From contig MCGE01000045.1 of NCBI GenBank assembly GCA_002105175.1, positions 224,699-288,698 on the forward strand: a DNA stretch of 64,000 bases, given 5' to 3'. The notes below the pieces were generated by a model. It saw nothing but the letters and a program-made list of their open reading frames with translations. It made no database searches and had not been told where the DNA came from. Below, in pieces: positions 26,506 to 37,404 of the stretch. How positions within the stretch are numbered: position 1 is the stretch's first letter; the number at the start of each line of letters is the position of its first letter. The stretch comes from Absidia repens (taxonomy: Eukaryota; Mucoromycota; Mucoromycetes; Mucorales; Cunninghamellaceae). Position numbers and translations under genes: made by a program.

Positions 26506-26512
<7 letters not shown>

Positions 26513-26543
<31 letters not shown>
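26513..26543. repeat. (TA)n microsatellite
   Basis: About 15 TA units just downstream of the BUR1 stop. Confidence 0.8.
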
Positions 26544-26545
<2 letters not shown>

Positions 26546-26571
26546 TTCTACTATTATAAAAGAGTAAACTA

Positions 26572-28169
26572 TTATCGATGATGTGGTCGGTTTGTTTTTC
26601 TGTATTTGCTATTCGAATGATGTTCCGCTGCTTGTTTGGCCCTACGCCTATCCAATTCATGTGACGCCTCGTACTTTGGTAGACTAACAAAGAAATGAAG
26701 ATTATACAAAACTAAAACTATAATAATAATGTCTCTTTTTTCAACTTACTCCATAGGATCCGCTGGTAAAGGTTTTGTATAAAAGTAATCATGGTCCAAG
26801 GCCTCCAAGGCAGTGATCCGTCGTAAAGGGTCCAAAGTTAAAAACCTGTCCATCAAGTCAGCCGCATAGGTATCGTATTTCTTGAATTCTTCAATCACCC
26901 TTCTTGACGATGGTTCAAATTTAACACTACCAGCGTCTTGTAATTTATTCCATCCTGGCATATTTTCTTGCGTCGGTGAGCCACAGAGTAAAAAGATCCG
27001 TTTCAATTGATCCAAATCATCAATGCCTTGTAAAATCGGTTTTCCTCGTAAAAGTTCACCAAAGACACACCTATTCGCCAAAATAACAATAATGAGAATG
27101 GGGGGGGGGGTATTTTTCGTTTCCATGCAAGCTTTTTTTCATCCATGTTTTTTTTTGTTACCCTATTCCCCACATATCAATGGCAGTTGTATATCTTCGT
27201 TCCCCCAAGAATAATTCGGGAGGGCGATACCACCTTGTGACCACGCAACTTGTGTATTCTTTATTTTCTTCTTCCACACCACGCGCCAAGCCAAAATCCG
27301 CAATTTGTAAGATGCCTTCGTTATTAATCAATAAATTTGCCGCCTTCATATCACGATGTAGGATTTTGTTCTAATGATAAACCCCCCTCACCATATCAAT
27401 AGAAAGAACATTAGGGTTTCCTTTCCTTTCTATTCTTTTTGTAGATGGAAGAAAACTTACATGGTGTAAATACGCAGTACCTTCTAACAGTTGCTTCAAA
27501 TACGTCTTGATTTGAGGGGTAGATAATCGCACGGCGGGATTGTCCAACAAGCCAGCAAGGTCATGGTCCATATAGGGGAACACCATATAAATACTTCCAC
27601 GCTCCTTCTTGGCTACATCACCTCGATCCACCGCAATATCAGATAAAGGGACAATATTTTTGTGCCGTAGTTGCTTCAAAATCTTGATTTCTCGGATAGC
27701 TGTAATAGGAACCTATGGCAGAGAAAATAAATAAATAAGTATATCCTCCCCGGCGATAGTGGTTTGTTGTCTCGCTTTCTCTTGTGTCTCTGTCTTACCC
27801 CTTCCTTTTCGTTATGCATGAGAATCCTTTTTAAAGCCACCAGTTGTCCATTAAGTCGGTTTCTAGCTTTATGTACTTCACTGGTATATATATAAAGGGG
27901 TTTAGTTGATAGCAGCTTCCCGAAGAATAAACTTACCCAAAAGTGCCTTCGCCAAGTTTGTCTTCCATATCATAGTCAGAGAGTTTAGAGCAGCCAGCAT
28001 AGTGACGAGAATTACGTGGAGGGTATCTATAAGCTGGGGATGCTGAATGAATAGAATACGCAGGAGACGCTGACGTACTATGTGCCGCTTCTTCATGAGG
28101 CGTGCGTCGTGTTTGTTGTTGCTTCGACTGCCGTTCATCGTTCACGTCTTCCATTGGAGTTCGTTTCAT
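26572..28169 (-). CDS. BUR1: BUR1/CDK9-type cyclin-dependent kinase
   Basis: Transcription-elongation kinase family (RNA polymerase II CTD / Spt5). Six exons (28169-27937, 27880-27799, 27712-27461, 27370-27162, 27070-26750, 26683-26572) give 402 residues. The glycine loop GEGTFGEV spans intron 1. VALKRI holds the catalytic lysine. The PSTAIRE-equivalent helix is [21 protein letters not shown] and ADFGLARG are the catalytic and magnesium loops. The T-loop [37 protein letters not shown] has the CDK9/BUR1 signature. The C-terminus [14 protein letters not shown] also fits that subgroup. The final 38-codon exon is easily missed but keeps frame across a GTAAGT/TTAG intron. Confidence 0.93.
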
Positions 28170-29895
28170 TGTTCGACCAATGGAGTGAGGGAAAGGCGAC
28201 TAGTATGTAATAATAATTCAAAAAAACAAATTATCGGGAAATGGTGGTAACGGTGGTGTATGGAGAACGATGAGAAGAATACAGAAAGGGGGAAAGAAAC
28301 AAAAAAAAGTGCGTGACCGTATGAAACCCAAAAAGGTATTTTAAACCACCGACTCCTTCCAATAGCTTCCTTTTTTGTTGCAGAGGTGTCAAATTGCGTC
28401 GCCTAGCCGCTGTTTTATTTTTAATCCACCAACAAACATCTATCGCAGTCGATATCTTTCAGCATCAATCATAAGTGACACTTTTCATCGTCTAAATTTT
28501 ATCATAACCAACACTTTTCAGCAACCGCTATAGTCAACACTTTTCAGCGTCCAATTCTCTCAATTTAGATATTTCCTTTCTTTTCCAGCCAGTCAAGCAG
28601 CAGTTCTCGTTTTAGGAACCAGAGTCCAACAATTCTTTCAACGTCTTCACTTCCTTTTTTTGAAGAGGGAAAAAAAAAAGTGACAGGTTTTGCATACATC
28701 GCATCAATGGTAGCAGAGCTGCGTGGAGACAAAAGTAAAGTGGTAAAACAACGACATTTTATTTTAGTATAATAGCTATAATATTATACATACTAATAAA
28801 ACTATCACTACGATATCTAATTTACGGGATATATAATATTTCTATGGGACGCCGTAGAACCCAAACCAGCAAAGTTGCTTGTATCATAGGTAGATAGAAT
28901 ATCACCTAGCCAAAACTAAGCTACGTATTCCAAGTCCATTATCGCGTTCCCCAGAAAGGTAGTTTCCACCAGCGAATCGCCTTTTTCATTCGGGAATCGC
29001 TATATGACCACTTAAGCCCACCGGCCTGCCACCACTCCATACCGGAAACATGTTAACAAAATCCTACATCCAAAATGAAAGGCGTTCCACATGTCCTTTG
29101 TCATGCCCTTTTTCAAAAACCCTCTAAATCTATATAAAAAAAAAAAAAACACCATCGATTGCCTGACATTTCTTTTGATATCTCCAAAACTCCGGATGAT
29201 CATTATATACCCTGCTTTTACGACAATTCGATCGTCTTTTTACAGATATATTTGCTCGCAGATCCACTATTGTGTCTATTTACAATAAATCATGGATTTG
29301 ATATTCTACTGAATGATCATTCATGTTGCAGTACCAGTATAAATATTAATACCGGTGATAATTTTATTCATTCATAAAGGAAAACGGTGAGCGTGAAAGG
29401 TAGCCGCCGGACTGACATCCAAAACTGCACAGGACTGGTTCTCAAGGGCGAAAATAGGGAGAGGATGCGAACCAGGAGAAGAACAGAACAAGGGGACTGG
29501 TCGTTATGATTATGCCATTCACACAGAGGGTTGAGGTCAAAATAAAATAAAATAATAATACTGTGTGTACCGTCTGTTGCATCGGACTATGATATGATAT
29601 TGGATATTCATCCTTTACCTGCTCAGGGTAATTGGTTTCCCTAGATTGTAGCTCTCTCCGTTTGTGTAAGGAGTCTTGCAGAAAAAAAAACAACATAAAT
29701 ATATTATTATATAGGAAGATAGAGAATACTATTTTTCTGATGCATTCAAAGGAAGGGGTGAGGGTTAAAAATTAATTTTATGAATATATATATATATAAT
29801 ATATAACAAACAGAACCTTGAATGGGTTCTTTTTCGGGTCGTGGCACTAGTTTGTTTTTTATTTTATTTCATTTGTTTTTCCAAGAAAACCAAAA
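28170..29895. other. 1.7 kb boundary region between core and accessory parts
   Basis: No gene supported. It includes a short repeat of ACACTTTTCAGC-like units (28475-28548) about 320-380 bp before the BUR1 start. The rest is mixed sequence with short motif-free frames. Confidence 0.45.
28452..28548 (+). repeat. direct repeats of CAACACTTTTCAGC
   Basis: Units GTGACACTTTTCATC (28475), CCAACACTTTTCAGC (28508) and TCAACACTTTTCAGC (28534), with a partial CTTTCAGCATC at 28456. Spacing of 33 and 26 bp suggests possible binding sites for BUR1 regulation; function unknown. Confidence 0.5.
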
Positions 29896-30571
29896 ATGCG
29901 TGTCAATTTTATGGTGGCATTGTCCATCATTCTATGTCATTTCTTCTTTATGAGTCATACAGTTGGCGCCATTCGGTGACAGGTATCTCATGAGAAGCAA
30001 TGGCGGACATCTTTCACTTTCCTGCGAAAAAAAGGACGATTTTGGTAGGAAAACCATTACCTTCAACAAATACCTGATGCACTCAGGCTCTGGGAACGAC
30101 AGGTGTCACACAATGCTTAGTATGGACTTTCAACCCAATGGCAAGGTCAGCTTCATGATTCTAGGACAGACTTTCGCTGGTTACTATCTGTGTCCCGAAG
30201 AATCAGGGAAGTATATTACTCAATGTCATATCCTTATGATTTTGATTATGAAGAAGGCACTAGCACATCTTATGGTAAAAACATACAAGATCGGTTTGAA
30301 TCAACGGTCATTGGAGTGGAGCAGCGAAAACGCAGGCACTGGCGGCGGTGATTGCACGAATCGCTATTTCGTCAAGGTTTCTGAAAAGTCTTTGCAAGAT
30401 GGAGAAGTGTTCCATGTCTTCGATAATAGAAAAATAAGACAGGGTGCAGTATGCTCGTTTAATATTGACTACAAGTATTATATTCCCTTCGAAAGAGTTA
30501 GTATACCTCGTCTAAATCCATACGGCAAACTTATAGCTAAAATAAAGCCATTGCTTAATGTTCAAAATTAA
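29896..30571 (+). pseudogene. frameshifted secreted protein gene
   Basis: ATG at 29896 opens a clear signal peptide (MRVNFMVALSIILCHFFFMSHTVGA) that runs into a stop after 27 codons. In the next frame an uninterrupted stretch continues from the same point to the stop at 30569-30571, starting GDRYLMRSNGGHLSLSCEKKDDFG. That body has several cysteines, for example DRCHTM, GYYLCPEE, GGDCTNRYF and AVCSFNID. No GT-AG intron of plausible size reconciles the frames, so one indel at about 29,965-29,990 is the simplest reading. Between 30,210 and 30,350 a second frame is also open (SYPYDFDYEEG), which may indicate more shifts. Family unknown. A sequencing error remains possible. Confidence 0.55.
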
Positions 30572-30599
30572 AGTAAACAGGATAAAATAGGACATACTG

Positions 30600-30800
30600 T
30601 TTTATTGAAAGCAAAATAAAACTCATCATCATTAAACAGAGCAACACACAAAGTCTAATCTAAATAGGGACAAAAGAATCTCATTTGAAGACAGAGAGAC
30701 ACTAAAACAATTGGTAAATCGATAAACAAGACATATTTTATTCAGATGTGGGTATAAATTACAAAAAATGACACTAATCTAAGAGGATGCTAAAACTACA
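30600..30800 (-). repeat. fragment of the dispersed repeat
   Basis: Reverse-complement matches to the AATAAAATATG / ATCTACATNTGAATAAA and TTAGATTAGTGTC blocks of the family. Confidence 0.45.
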
Positions 30801-31249
30801 AGGTCACGATGTCCAGAAAAGAAAGAGAAAGAAGGGAAAAAAAAAAAAATAGAAAAAGCATGGAATAAATAAAAATGGAAAAACATGTGACAGGAATGTT
30901 TGGGGGGGGATTGGCTAATCGTCTTTTTTTTGGTTCATCCGTCGCCCCCGCAAAAAAAGTTGGATCTTGAAAATACGATTTTTATCAATCAACACTATCT
31001 GCTTCTCAAGTTGACTCATGAGTGTTTAATGGGGGGGGGACAGAAGAGTTTAGATAGACTAGATCGAACCCTTACCCCTCCCATTTCAATAGGGCATAAA
31101 ACGCCTTCGTTGGAGTCTCCCTGTGTGCTTTGAATGGCGGAAGAAGAAGAAAAAAAAAAGAGAAGCAATTATTTTCGTTTCTTAATATTGTGGTCCCATT
31201 TTTGATGTGGGCTGGGTGAAAGCTGCAAAAAAAAAAAAACCATTTCCAA

Positions 31250-32440
31250 TTCCGCCCACGTGGATATTTATTTATTCCCAATTTTCCTTTTTCTTTTTTT
31301 TTTTTTGTCTCTTTTTTTTCTTTCTCCAACTCTTCACAGTTGTGACTCCTATGGGTTTCTGGTGGACTTGGATTAGTGTCAGGACTAGTTTAGAAGGGAT
31401 TTCAGCTAAGGGATGACAAGATGCATGGGGAAACCCCTTTCATTTTGGATCTAGGATCTGAGAGCACCATTAGTTGGGTTCTTGGAGCCTCCATTAGCTT
31501 AGTATAGTATTAGTGTGTCCGTATTTTGTATCTACATCTGAATAAAATATGTTTTTTTGTTACATGCTTCATCCGTAACTTACATGTTTTGTACAAGAGA
31601 TCTCTAATTTTTTTTTTTATTATCGTCCTCCTTTAATATAGTGCTGACCGTTGTTGTTCGTCAAAAACAGAAGACCTTTTAGCCTTTCTCATGCCTTGTA
31701 CAGTATAATATAACCCGTTTTTTGCAATCCTACCTTTTGGATTAATGTTGATCATTCTTCCTCCAAAGGATTCTAATATTGAGTCCATTTTTACAGTACA
31801 CCCCTTGCCTTTCGTTTAAGTTTTTACCCGTATGGCTTAAAATAAACTGTATTTTTTTTTCCTCTGATCCATTATCCATTGTTGTAGTGTCCTATACAAT
31901 ACTTTTGCCGAGAGCCCCAGTGACCGGTTGACAGACTTAAGTCCATTAATATCAGTACTCGAGAATACTTTTCCCTGCTCTCTGACAGTGATAAATGAAA
32001 AAAAAGGCTCCACCAAGTATATGTACTACTGCTTCAAACGACTTTTCTTGTCCCTATTAGAGCCATTTTCCACCCAAATGACTGATTGACTATCCTATTC
32101 TACCATTCATATCAATCAACCTAGATCATGCCACCAGTGTTATCTCCACTAGACTAAGGTCAACTGTATATATCAAGCTTTTCATTTTTTGTTTTATTTT
32201 TTTGCATGTGGTATAGCAATGACGATAACAACAATTAAGATAAGATAATGTAGAAGACAGGAAGATTCGAGGAAAAAGAGAAAGTTTATTTGGCATATTT
32301 CAAATCAAATCATCTATGCTAAAGGTAAACTAAACAACTAGTATAAACTAAACTGAGAGTATGGAAAAAGAAGAAGAAGAAAGCAAGTTCCATTGGCGTT
32401 ACCCAGATGCCACCACGAGGAGGTTGAACTTGATAGACAT
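31250..32440 (+). repeat. dispersed CACGTG-headed element, copy A
   Basis: CCGCCCACGTG (CACGTG at 31257-31262) and TATTTATT, a pyrimidine tract, GTGACTCCTATGGGTTTCTG, GGACTAGTTTAGAAGGG, GATGCATGGGGAAACCCC, TTTCATTTTGGATCTAGG and TGAATAAAATATG. It ends GGTTGAACTTGATAGACATCC followed by A-rich DNA (key residues only). No open frame of note. Confidence 0.8.
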
Positions 32441-32689
32441 CCAAAAAAAAAGTGAAAAAAGTGAAAAGATAATAAAAGAGAAGGAAGCCTTATGAGTATA
32501 ATGCATAGCGGCACCGCATTTCACCTACTACGGAACGGCCGAAAAATCGACACTCTTACCCCAAAAATGGAATACGTGTGCGGAATAAGCAGCTAGTGTC
32601 TCTATACATTATATCACAAGAAACCGTTTCAAGAAAATCCCCACATTGATAATGGCGATAACCCAAAATGGACAATCAAGTAACGGTTC

Positions 32690-33850
32690 AACAAGGAAGA
32701 GGCGCCATTAAACCAACTAGTACATTGAGAGGAGTCATTGCAGTGTGGAGGAAAGGAACAGGATCCATTGTCAGAGGATTCCCCAGCAATCGTCGAAGGC
32801 AGAGAGACAATCTACACAATATACTAGAAGAAAACTGCATAAGTGAATATTGACTATGAGCAACAGTGACAACCCAAAGTATATATTCATTATAACAGTC
32901 AAAGAAAAAAATAGGAAGAGGCACTATTAAACCAACCAGAATATTGAGAGGAATCATTGCACTTTGGAGGAAAGGCGCGGGACCCATAAAGTGATTACCC
33001 CTACAATCCAACAAAGGCAGAGAGACAGCCTAACAACATACTAGAAGAAAGCTGTCTATAAGTGAAGAGGGACTATGAGCAACAGTGATAACCCAAAGTA
33101 TACATTCATTATAACAGATATAAAAAAAAAGGAAAAGCACCATTAAGCCAACCAGCATGTATCGAAACGAGCCACTGCAGTTTAAAGGAAAGGACCGGGC
33201 TTTTGGACATAGTGATTACACCCCTATTACATTCCAGTACTACAGCGACATCATAACAACAGTCTGGGTGAAAACTGCTACAAGTGACGAGTGACTAGAG
33301 TAACGGTGACAACTCAGTATACATTCATCATAACAGTTTAAAAAAAAAAGAGAGGAAGAAGTAAAAAAAGAATAAAGAGGAAGGTAGTAAAAATAAATGG
33401 AGAACGAAAAAAAAGGAGATAAAATACACGAAGTAAATATAAAAAGTACACCATTAAACGGATAGAGGGTTCCCGCGGCAAAAGAAGACTGCAAAAAGAC
33501 CGTGAAGAATCATATCCAAACATATTAAAGGCAACTGTATACAACTAAAGAGTGACTCTGAGCAACAGTGATAAACTCAAAAGTGTACATTCAGTTAGGT
33601 ATCAGTTGAAAAAAAAAGGTGAGAACAAAAGAAAACCACTGTTAAACCTTCTAGATATGAAGATAAAGATGAGCTCCTTACAGTTTAGAAGAAAGTGAGT
33701 GGGACATCGTATAGCACTCAATAGAGTGGGTATAGAGAGGAACGTCAACTATCATACGTAAAATGTAGTGAGACACCTTCAACATATTAGAAGAAAAATA
33801 CGCGACGCGAAGAAGAAAAGAAAGAAAGACTTCGAAAAAAAAAATTGGGC
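32690..33850 (+). repeat. tandem array, ~220 bp unit, left arm
   Basis: About five degenerate units. The landmark GAGCAACAGTGA recurs near 32858, 33077, 33296 (degenerate) and 33560. Each unit also has ACCATTAAACCAACC, a GGAGGAAAGG block, ACATACTAGAAGAAA and ACATTCATTATAACAG. The mirror array is in the right arm, and two units follow copy C at 57.8 kb. Confidence 0.75.
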
Positions 33851-34122
33851 GAAAATAAAATAATTTACAAACAGCGTGACTCATCGGAGTTATCATCGAC
33901 ACATTCTAGGGGTAGGGAAAGGGGAGAGGAGTGGACCTACTGAGTGGAGGCCAAAGATGGGCGCCAAAGAAAGGATGGCGGGGATGGGACAAAGTGCCAC
34001 TCTTGTTCAGTAGGTAAGCAAATATTTTTTGAATAAAATTGATTAATCAAATATGAGCACTTAAACGTTGATTATTCTTATCGGGGGTGGATCTTGTAAT
34101 GTGACATCCTCAGCTAGAAAAA

Positions 34123-34340
34123 TCAAAAAAAAAAAAAAGCCAGGCTCATTAGATCACTTTTGGTTTTACACATAGCTTTGTTGTGTCCAGTGTTTATAGG
34201 CGCGTGCATACAAACGTATCCGAGGGAACAAACACCATCATGGTCACACGGTTGTCCTCGTTCCCAGGGAGCATTTGCCATTGATACAGTCGCGGTTGAC
34301 TTTGTAGACAAGCGGGGTACCAGTCTTCCCTGGTATAGGC
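34123..34340 (-). pseudogene. decayed cysteine-rich protein fragment
   Basis: One minus-strand frame reads YKVNRDCINGKCSLG and then stops. The next frame reads on from the same point as RGQPCDHDGVCSLGYVCM and continues to an AMCKTKSDL end. Together they form a CxxGxC...GxPCxxDGVCxxGYxC pattern of a secreted cysteine-rich domain, broken by one frameshift. The same break occurs in the right-arm copy (48,010-48,200). Family not recognised. Confidence 0.5.
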
Positions 34341-34439
34341 GACGATATGGCAATATATTAAAAAGAGTATAATGATGTAAATCCTTCTATGACTTTGAAA
34401 GTTCCTACCTTTCCTCCACTCATATCACCCGATCTAATT

Positions 34440-34660
34440 CCTTGCCTATTTTTTTTTTTTTTTTTTCAGCACACATAACCCCCCCCATTGACGACGCGCT
34501 GAGCATGACGGTTGGGCCCCAAGGGGCTAGCCCACCATAGTGCGAAATGACAGAGGCTCTAATCACTATCCCATCAAACCCACACCTTAATAAAAATTCT
34601 GACAGCCAATAAATCGAAAGATTTCCGAAAGCTCTAGCGGAGCGCCAGAGTGTTTATTAT
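34440..34660 (-). repeat. A-tailed SINE-like block
   Basis: On the minus strand it runs from CTCTGGCGCTCCGC through GATAGTGATTAGAGC (A-box-like) and GTGGGCTAGCCCCTTGGGG to GTGTGCTG and an A run. Copies lie at 47,680-47,885 (+) and, diverged, 39,000-39,190 (-). No convincing B box, so the SINE label is tentative. Confidence 0.35.
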
Positions 34661-34689
34661 TACAGTATTAAAGTATATAAACTAGCATA

Positions 34690-35000
34690 AAAATTGGGAT
34701 GATCAAAGCTACTCTAAATGTGGAGTGGAGGAGGGGACGACTGTAAAGAGGGATCTAAAATAAAATAATCGGACTATATGAGAGTGACCAATGATAATAA
34801 GAATAAGACATATGCTATTCAATTATATATATATGTATAAACTACAATAACGAATAAATGTTTTCATAACGCTATTCTAAAAATGAAGGTTCATCTATTG
34901 CTGAGATCCGGCATCACGCACCCAACATGAAAGAGTTTCCCCATGCATGTTTGATTTGCATTTTTTGAAAATGCCCCTAATTCAAGTTCTAACCACTAAT
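34690..35000 (-). repeat. variant fragment of the dispersed repeat, left arm
   Basis: Contains CATGAAAGAGTTTCCCCATG and AAAATGCCCCTAATTCAAG, reverse-complement equivalents of CATGGGGAAACCCTTTCAT and neighbours. Its mirror is at 47,340-47,650. Confidence 0.6.
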
Positions 35001-35430
35001 CCAAGACGGCTACACCACAATGGTGCCTTCAATGAAGATGATATCCTAAAAAAAAAAAAAAAAAGAAAGAAAAGAAGAAAAATTCACGATGATCGGAATG
35101 TGAATTGGCCAGCGGCCGTCTTCCCGCCCCACGAAATCACACAATATGCACATTGACGCTACCCCTAGGTGTCCTGACAATGATAGTTTTTCTAATGCCA
35201 TCTGCAGCGAGTGACACACTGGATGAGAACATGAACATGTATATAGGAAGGAGATCCACATACAGCACGCTTAACTTGTATTGACTTTTATAAGACTAAA
35301 AAAAGTGGATATGCCGGGATGTGATATGAATAAAAGGGGCGTTGAATGGCGGTTTTGGTTTTTGGGTCATTTTGACCATCTATCTATGGCTTCCCCTTGA
35401 AAGTAGTGCGGATTTTGTCGGATACTGAAC

Positions 35431-35436
<6 letters not shown>

Positions 35437-35461
<25 letters not shown>
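35437..35461. repeat. (TA)n microsatellite in left arm
   Basis: TA run upstream of the secreted gene. The right arm has the equivalent at about 46,868-46,888. Confidence 0.7.
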
Positions 35462-35761
35462 GATTCTATTGCAAAAGGGCATAAATAGTTGTTATTGAAG
35501 TGGAATTTTTTTTTAGTAACTCTTATATATGCTAAGGGGAATATATATGATCGGCATGTAGTTGGTCCCTCCTCATTTGGTACTCACCGATCTACATTTA
35601 TGTGCATGATGATCTTGAACAAACAAACATATGCGTTCTCTCAGAGTGACCTGTATCCCAATCACAAAAAAAAAAGGAGATTCTCTTTTTTCTTTTTTAG
35701 CCTCAATGGATAAATTAGCCACATCTCCCTATTATCATTTTGGTTTTCTTTTGGCACCAAA

Positions 35762-35770
35762 TATAAAAAG
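35762..35770 (+). promoter_or_regulatory. TATA box of secreted gene 1
   Basis: TATAAAAAG followed by GGCAGAAATGAGCTACCA, 77 bp before the ATG. The block is shared by the other family members. Confidence 0.7.
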
Positions 35771-35838
35771 GGCAGAAATGAGCTACCACCTCATCTATAC
35801 CCCTTTTTTCAAATTTTTATCCCTTTTCTATTATTCCC

Positions 35839-36246
35839 ATGAAGCGGATGCTAGGACTGGCATTACTTGGATCGTTTCTTTGGATGAGTAGTAGCAGCGT
35901 TGTTCATGCGCAATTCAGTGACCCTACGGCCAGGTTAGGAGAACCAAGAGTCTCATTGTTTGTTTGTAAAGAGGACAAGGGTCAATGCTCCTACCGATTT
36001 CATGTAATACAAAACGGTACAAACACAAGGTACGACATTCCTCCCACTGACTGTAATTCGGCCCAAAGCAATGGCTACACCTTTACAAGGGCACTGGACA
36101 ACAAATCATATCACGCCCAATCGCCTTGTTCAGGCATGTCGATTGATACCCTTTCTGAGTACAATCTGTATAGATATGAAACTTGTATGCCGTTTGTAGG
36201 TCCCATTTGCCGAAACTCAAAGACCAGCGCCACTAACACCACATAG
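35839..36246 (+). CDS. small secreted six-cysteine protein, copy 1 (left arm)
   Basis: Unrecognised family, 135 residues in one exon. A signal peptide (residues 1 to about 25, ending VVHAQ) is followed by a roughly 110-residue mature protein. It has six cysteines at 43, 50, 72, 97, 116 and 124, so probably three disulfides. One glycosylation sequon (NGT, 59-61) is present. The core TDCNSAQSNGYTFTRALD and the end TCMPFVGPIC are shared by all copies. A TATA box lies 77 bp upstream. The mirror copy at 46,081-46,488 differs at about ten residues. Secretion, small size, cysteine content and local duplication suggest an extracellular or antagonistic role, which is inference only. Confidence 0.85.
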   Translation: MKRMLGLALLGSFLWMSSSSVVHAQFSDPTARLGEPRVSLFVCKEDKGQCSYRFHVIQNGTNTRYDIPPTDCNSAQSNGYTFTRALDNKSYHAQSPCSGMSIDTLSEYNLYRYETCMPFVGPICRNSKTSATNTT

Positions 36247-36752
36247 TCCAACTGTGGCTGGAATCATCCTTTTTTCGCTCTCTCGTTGACACTCATCGTT
36301 TCCACCTCCCCCCACCCGAACACTCACCTCTCCTTCCCACAGCAAACCCACAAACGTATGCACACAATTTTTCGTCCCAAATGTATTGTATTCTATGTAT
36401 TTGTTGCATTAGGACAACCCTTTTTAAATAAAGCTTAAAGTTTTTTTTTTTTTTTTTTTTATTGAATGTACATATTAGACATTTCTATGTATATTAAAAT
36501 ACAGAGGGCCAAGTAGCAAGCGATTGAAAGAAGACGGTATAATCTGGTATTCCTTTTTTTTTTAAATACATATTGTGTTCTCAAATCTGGATGCATTGGA
36601 TGTTGGGCAGTTCCCTAAGTGGGACTTTGTTACAGTATTACACCTGGTACGTAAGAGGAGATTTTTTTTTTTTTTTTAGTATTATATATGTATGTGTACA
36701 ATAAGAGAAAACAAAAAGAGAGAGTATCATAGGCATGTGGCGTCGTCCATTT
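36247..36752. other. 3' flank of secreted gene 1
   Basis: AATAAA near 36427 followed by a 22-nt T run. The rest is mirrored in the right arm. No gene. Confidence 0.5.
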
Positions 36753-36764
36753 CTCATAAGGCGT
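36753..36764 (+). promoter_or_regulatory. CTCATAAGGCGT upstream block, gene 2
   Basis: 242 bp before the ATG at 37,006. The same block stands 232 and 251 bp before copies 3 and 4. Confidence 0.55.
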
Positions 36765-36918
36765 CCATATTAGACCTATATGCATGATGATCTGGAATAA
36801 AGAGAATCCTGCGTTTCTTCTTCTCCTTCCTCTTCTTTGCTTAGGACGATCCCCCCTTTTTTTTCTTCTAAAAAAAAAAAAAAGAGGTGGGTGCATTTTT
36901 GGCGTCTTTGCCTTCAAA

Positions 36919-36928
36919 TATAAAAAGG
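36919..36928 (+). promoter_or_regulatory. TATA box of secreted gene 2
   Basis: TATAAAAAGG followed by ACAGAATTAAATGACCA, 78 bp before the ATG. Confidence 0.7.
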
Positions 36929-37005
36929 ACAGAATTAAATGACCAACATCATCTTCTCGTCTTCTACTATTTTTTTTTTTTTTTTTTGTGGTCTAGTCTC
37001 TAACG

Positions 37006-37404
37006 ATGATGCGTCAGTTGGGTATTTCGTTCCTTGGGTTGTTTCTCTGGGCGATTAGCGTTGTCCATGCACAATTGCCAGAATTCGAGGCCATGGGGGA
37101 GCCTCGTATTTATGTGACTGTTTGTACCGTGGGCAATAACCGATGTTCCTACCACTTTACAGTGTATCAAAATAACAAATTCCCATCATATTATATCGAT
37201 TCCGCTGACTGCAATTCGGCACAAAGCAATGGTTACACCTTTACAAGAGCGCCGGACGACAAATCATTTTACGTACAATCCGCTTGCTCGGGCATGTCCG
37301 TTGATACCCTTCCCCAGTACAATATCTTGAGCTACAAAAATAGGGATGGCGGCAAATGCATGCCGTATATCGGACCTACTTGCCGACGCAAAACCACCGC
37401 ATAG
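37006..37404 (+). CDS. small secreted six-cysteine protein, copy 2 (spacer)
   Basis: 132 residues, one exon. Signal peptide MMRQLGISFLGLFLWAISVVHAQ. Same six-cysteine spacing as copy 1, with ADCNSAQSNGYTFTRAPDDKSF, a conserved CSGMSVDTL and an end KCMPYIGPTC. It has diverged strongly from copy 1 in the N-terminal half of the mature protein. Its promoter, but not its coding sequence, is duplicated in the right arm, so the inverted-repeat breakpoint lies at the start of this gene. Confidence 0.85.
   Translation: MMRQLGISFLGLFLWAISVVHAQLPEFEAMGEPRIYVTVCTVGNNRCSYHFTVYQNNKFPSYYIDSADCNSAQSNGYTFTRAPDDKSFYVQSACSGMSVDTLPQYNILSYKNRDGGKCMPYIGPTCRRKTTA

Larger units (their letters stand above)
31250..36990 (+). 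repeat. left arm of a ~5.7 kb inverted repeat
   Basis: Read in reverse complement, 45,345-51,105 repeats this arm in the same order: CACGTG-headed element, GGCATCC(A)n end, ~220 bp tandem array, decayed cysteine-rich gene, a conserved A-tailed block, a second element fragment, secreted gene, and the promoter of the next secreted gene. The encoded secreted proteins of the two arms are about 92% identical (10 differences in 135 residues by eye). Outer homology ends just upstream of CCGCCCACGTG. Inner homology ends at the 5' leader of the gene at 37,006. Confidence 0.85.

Noticed and set aside
31030..31090. Possible tRNA B box (GGGTTCGATCT on minus strand)
   Set aside because: No cloverleaf around it, and it sits by G runs.
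32688..33494. Open frames over the tandem array (108 and 84 codons)
   Set aside because: They follow the repeat unit and are not conserved in frame between units or arms.
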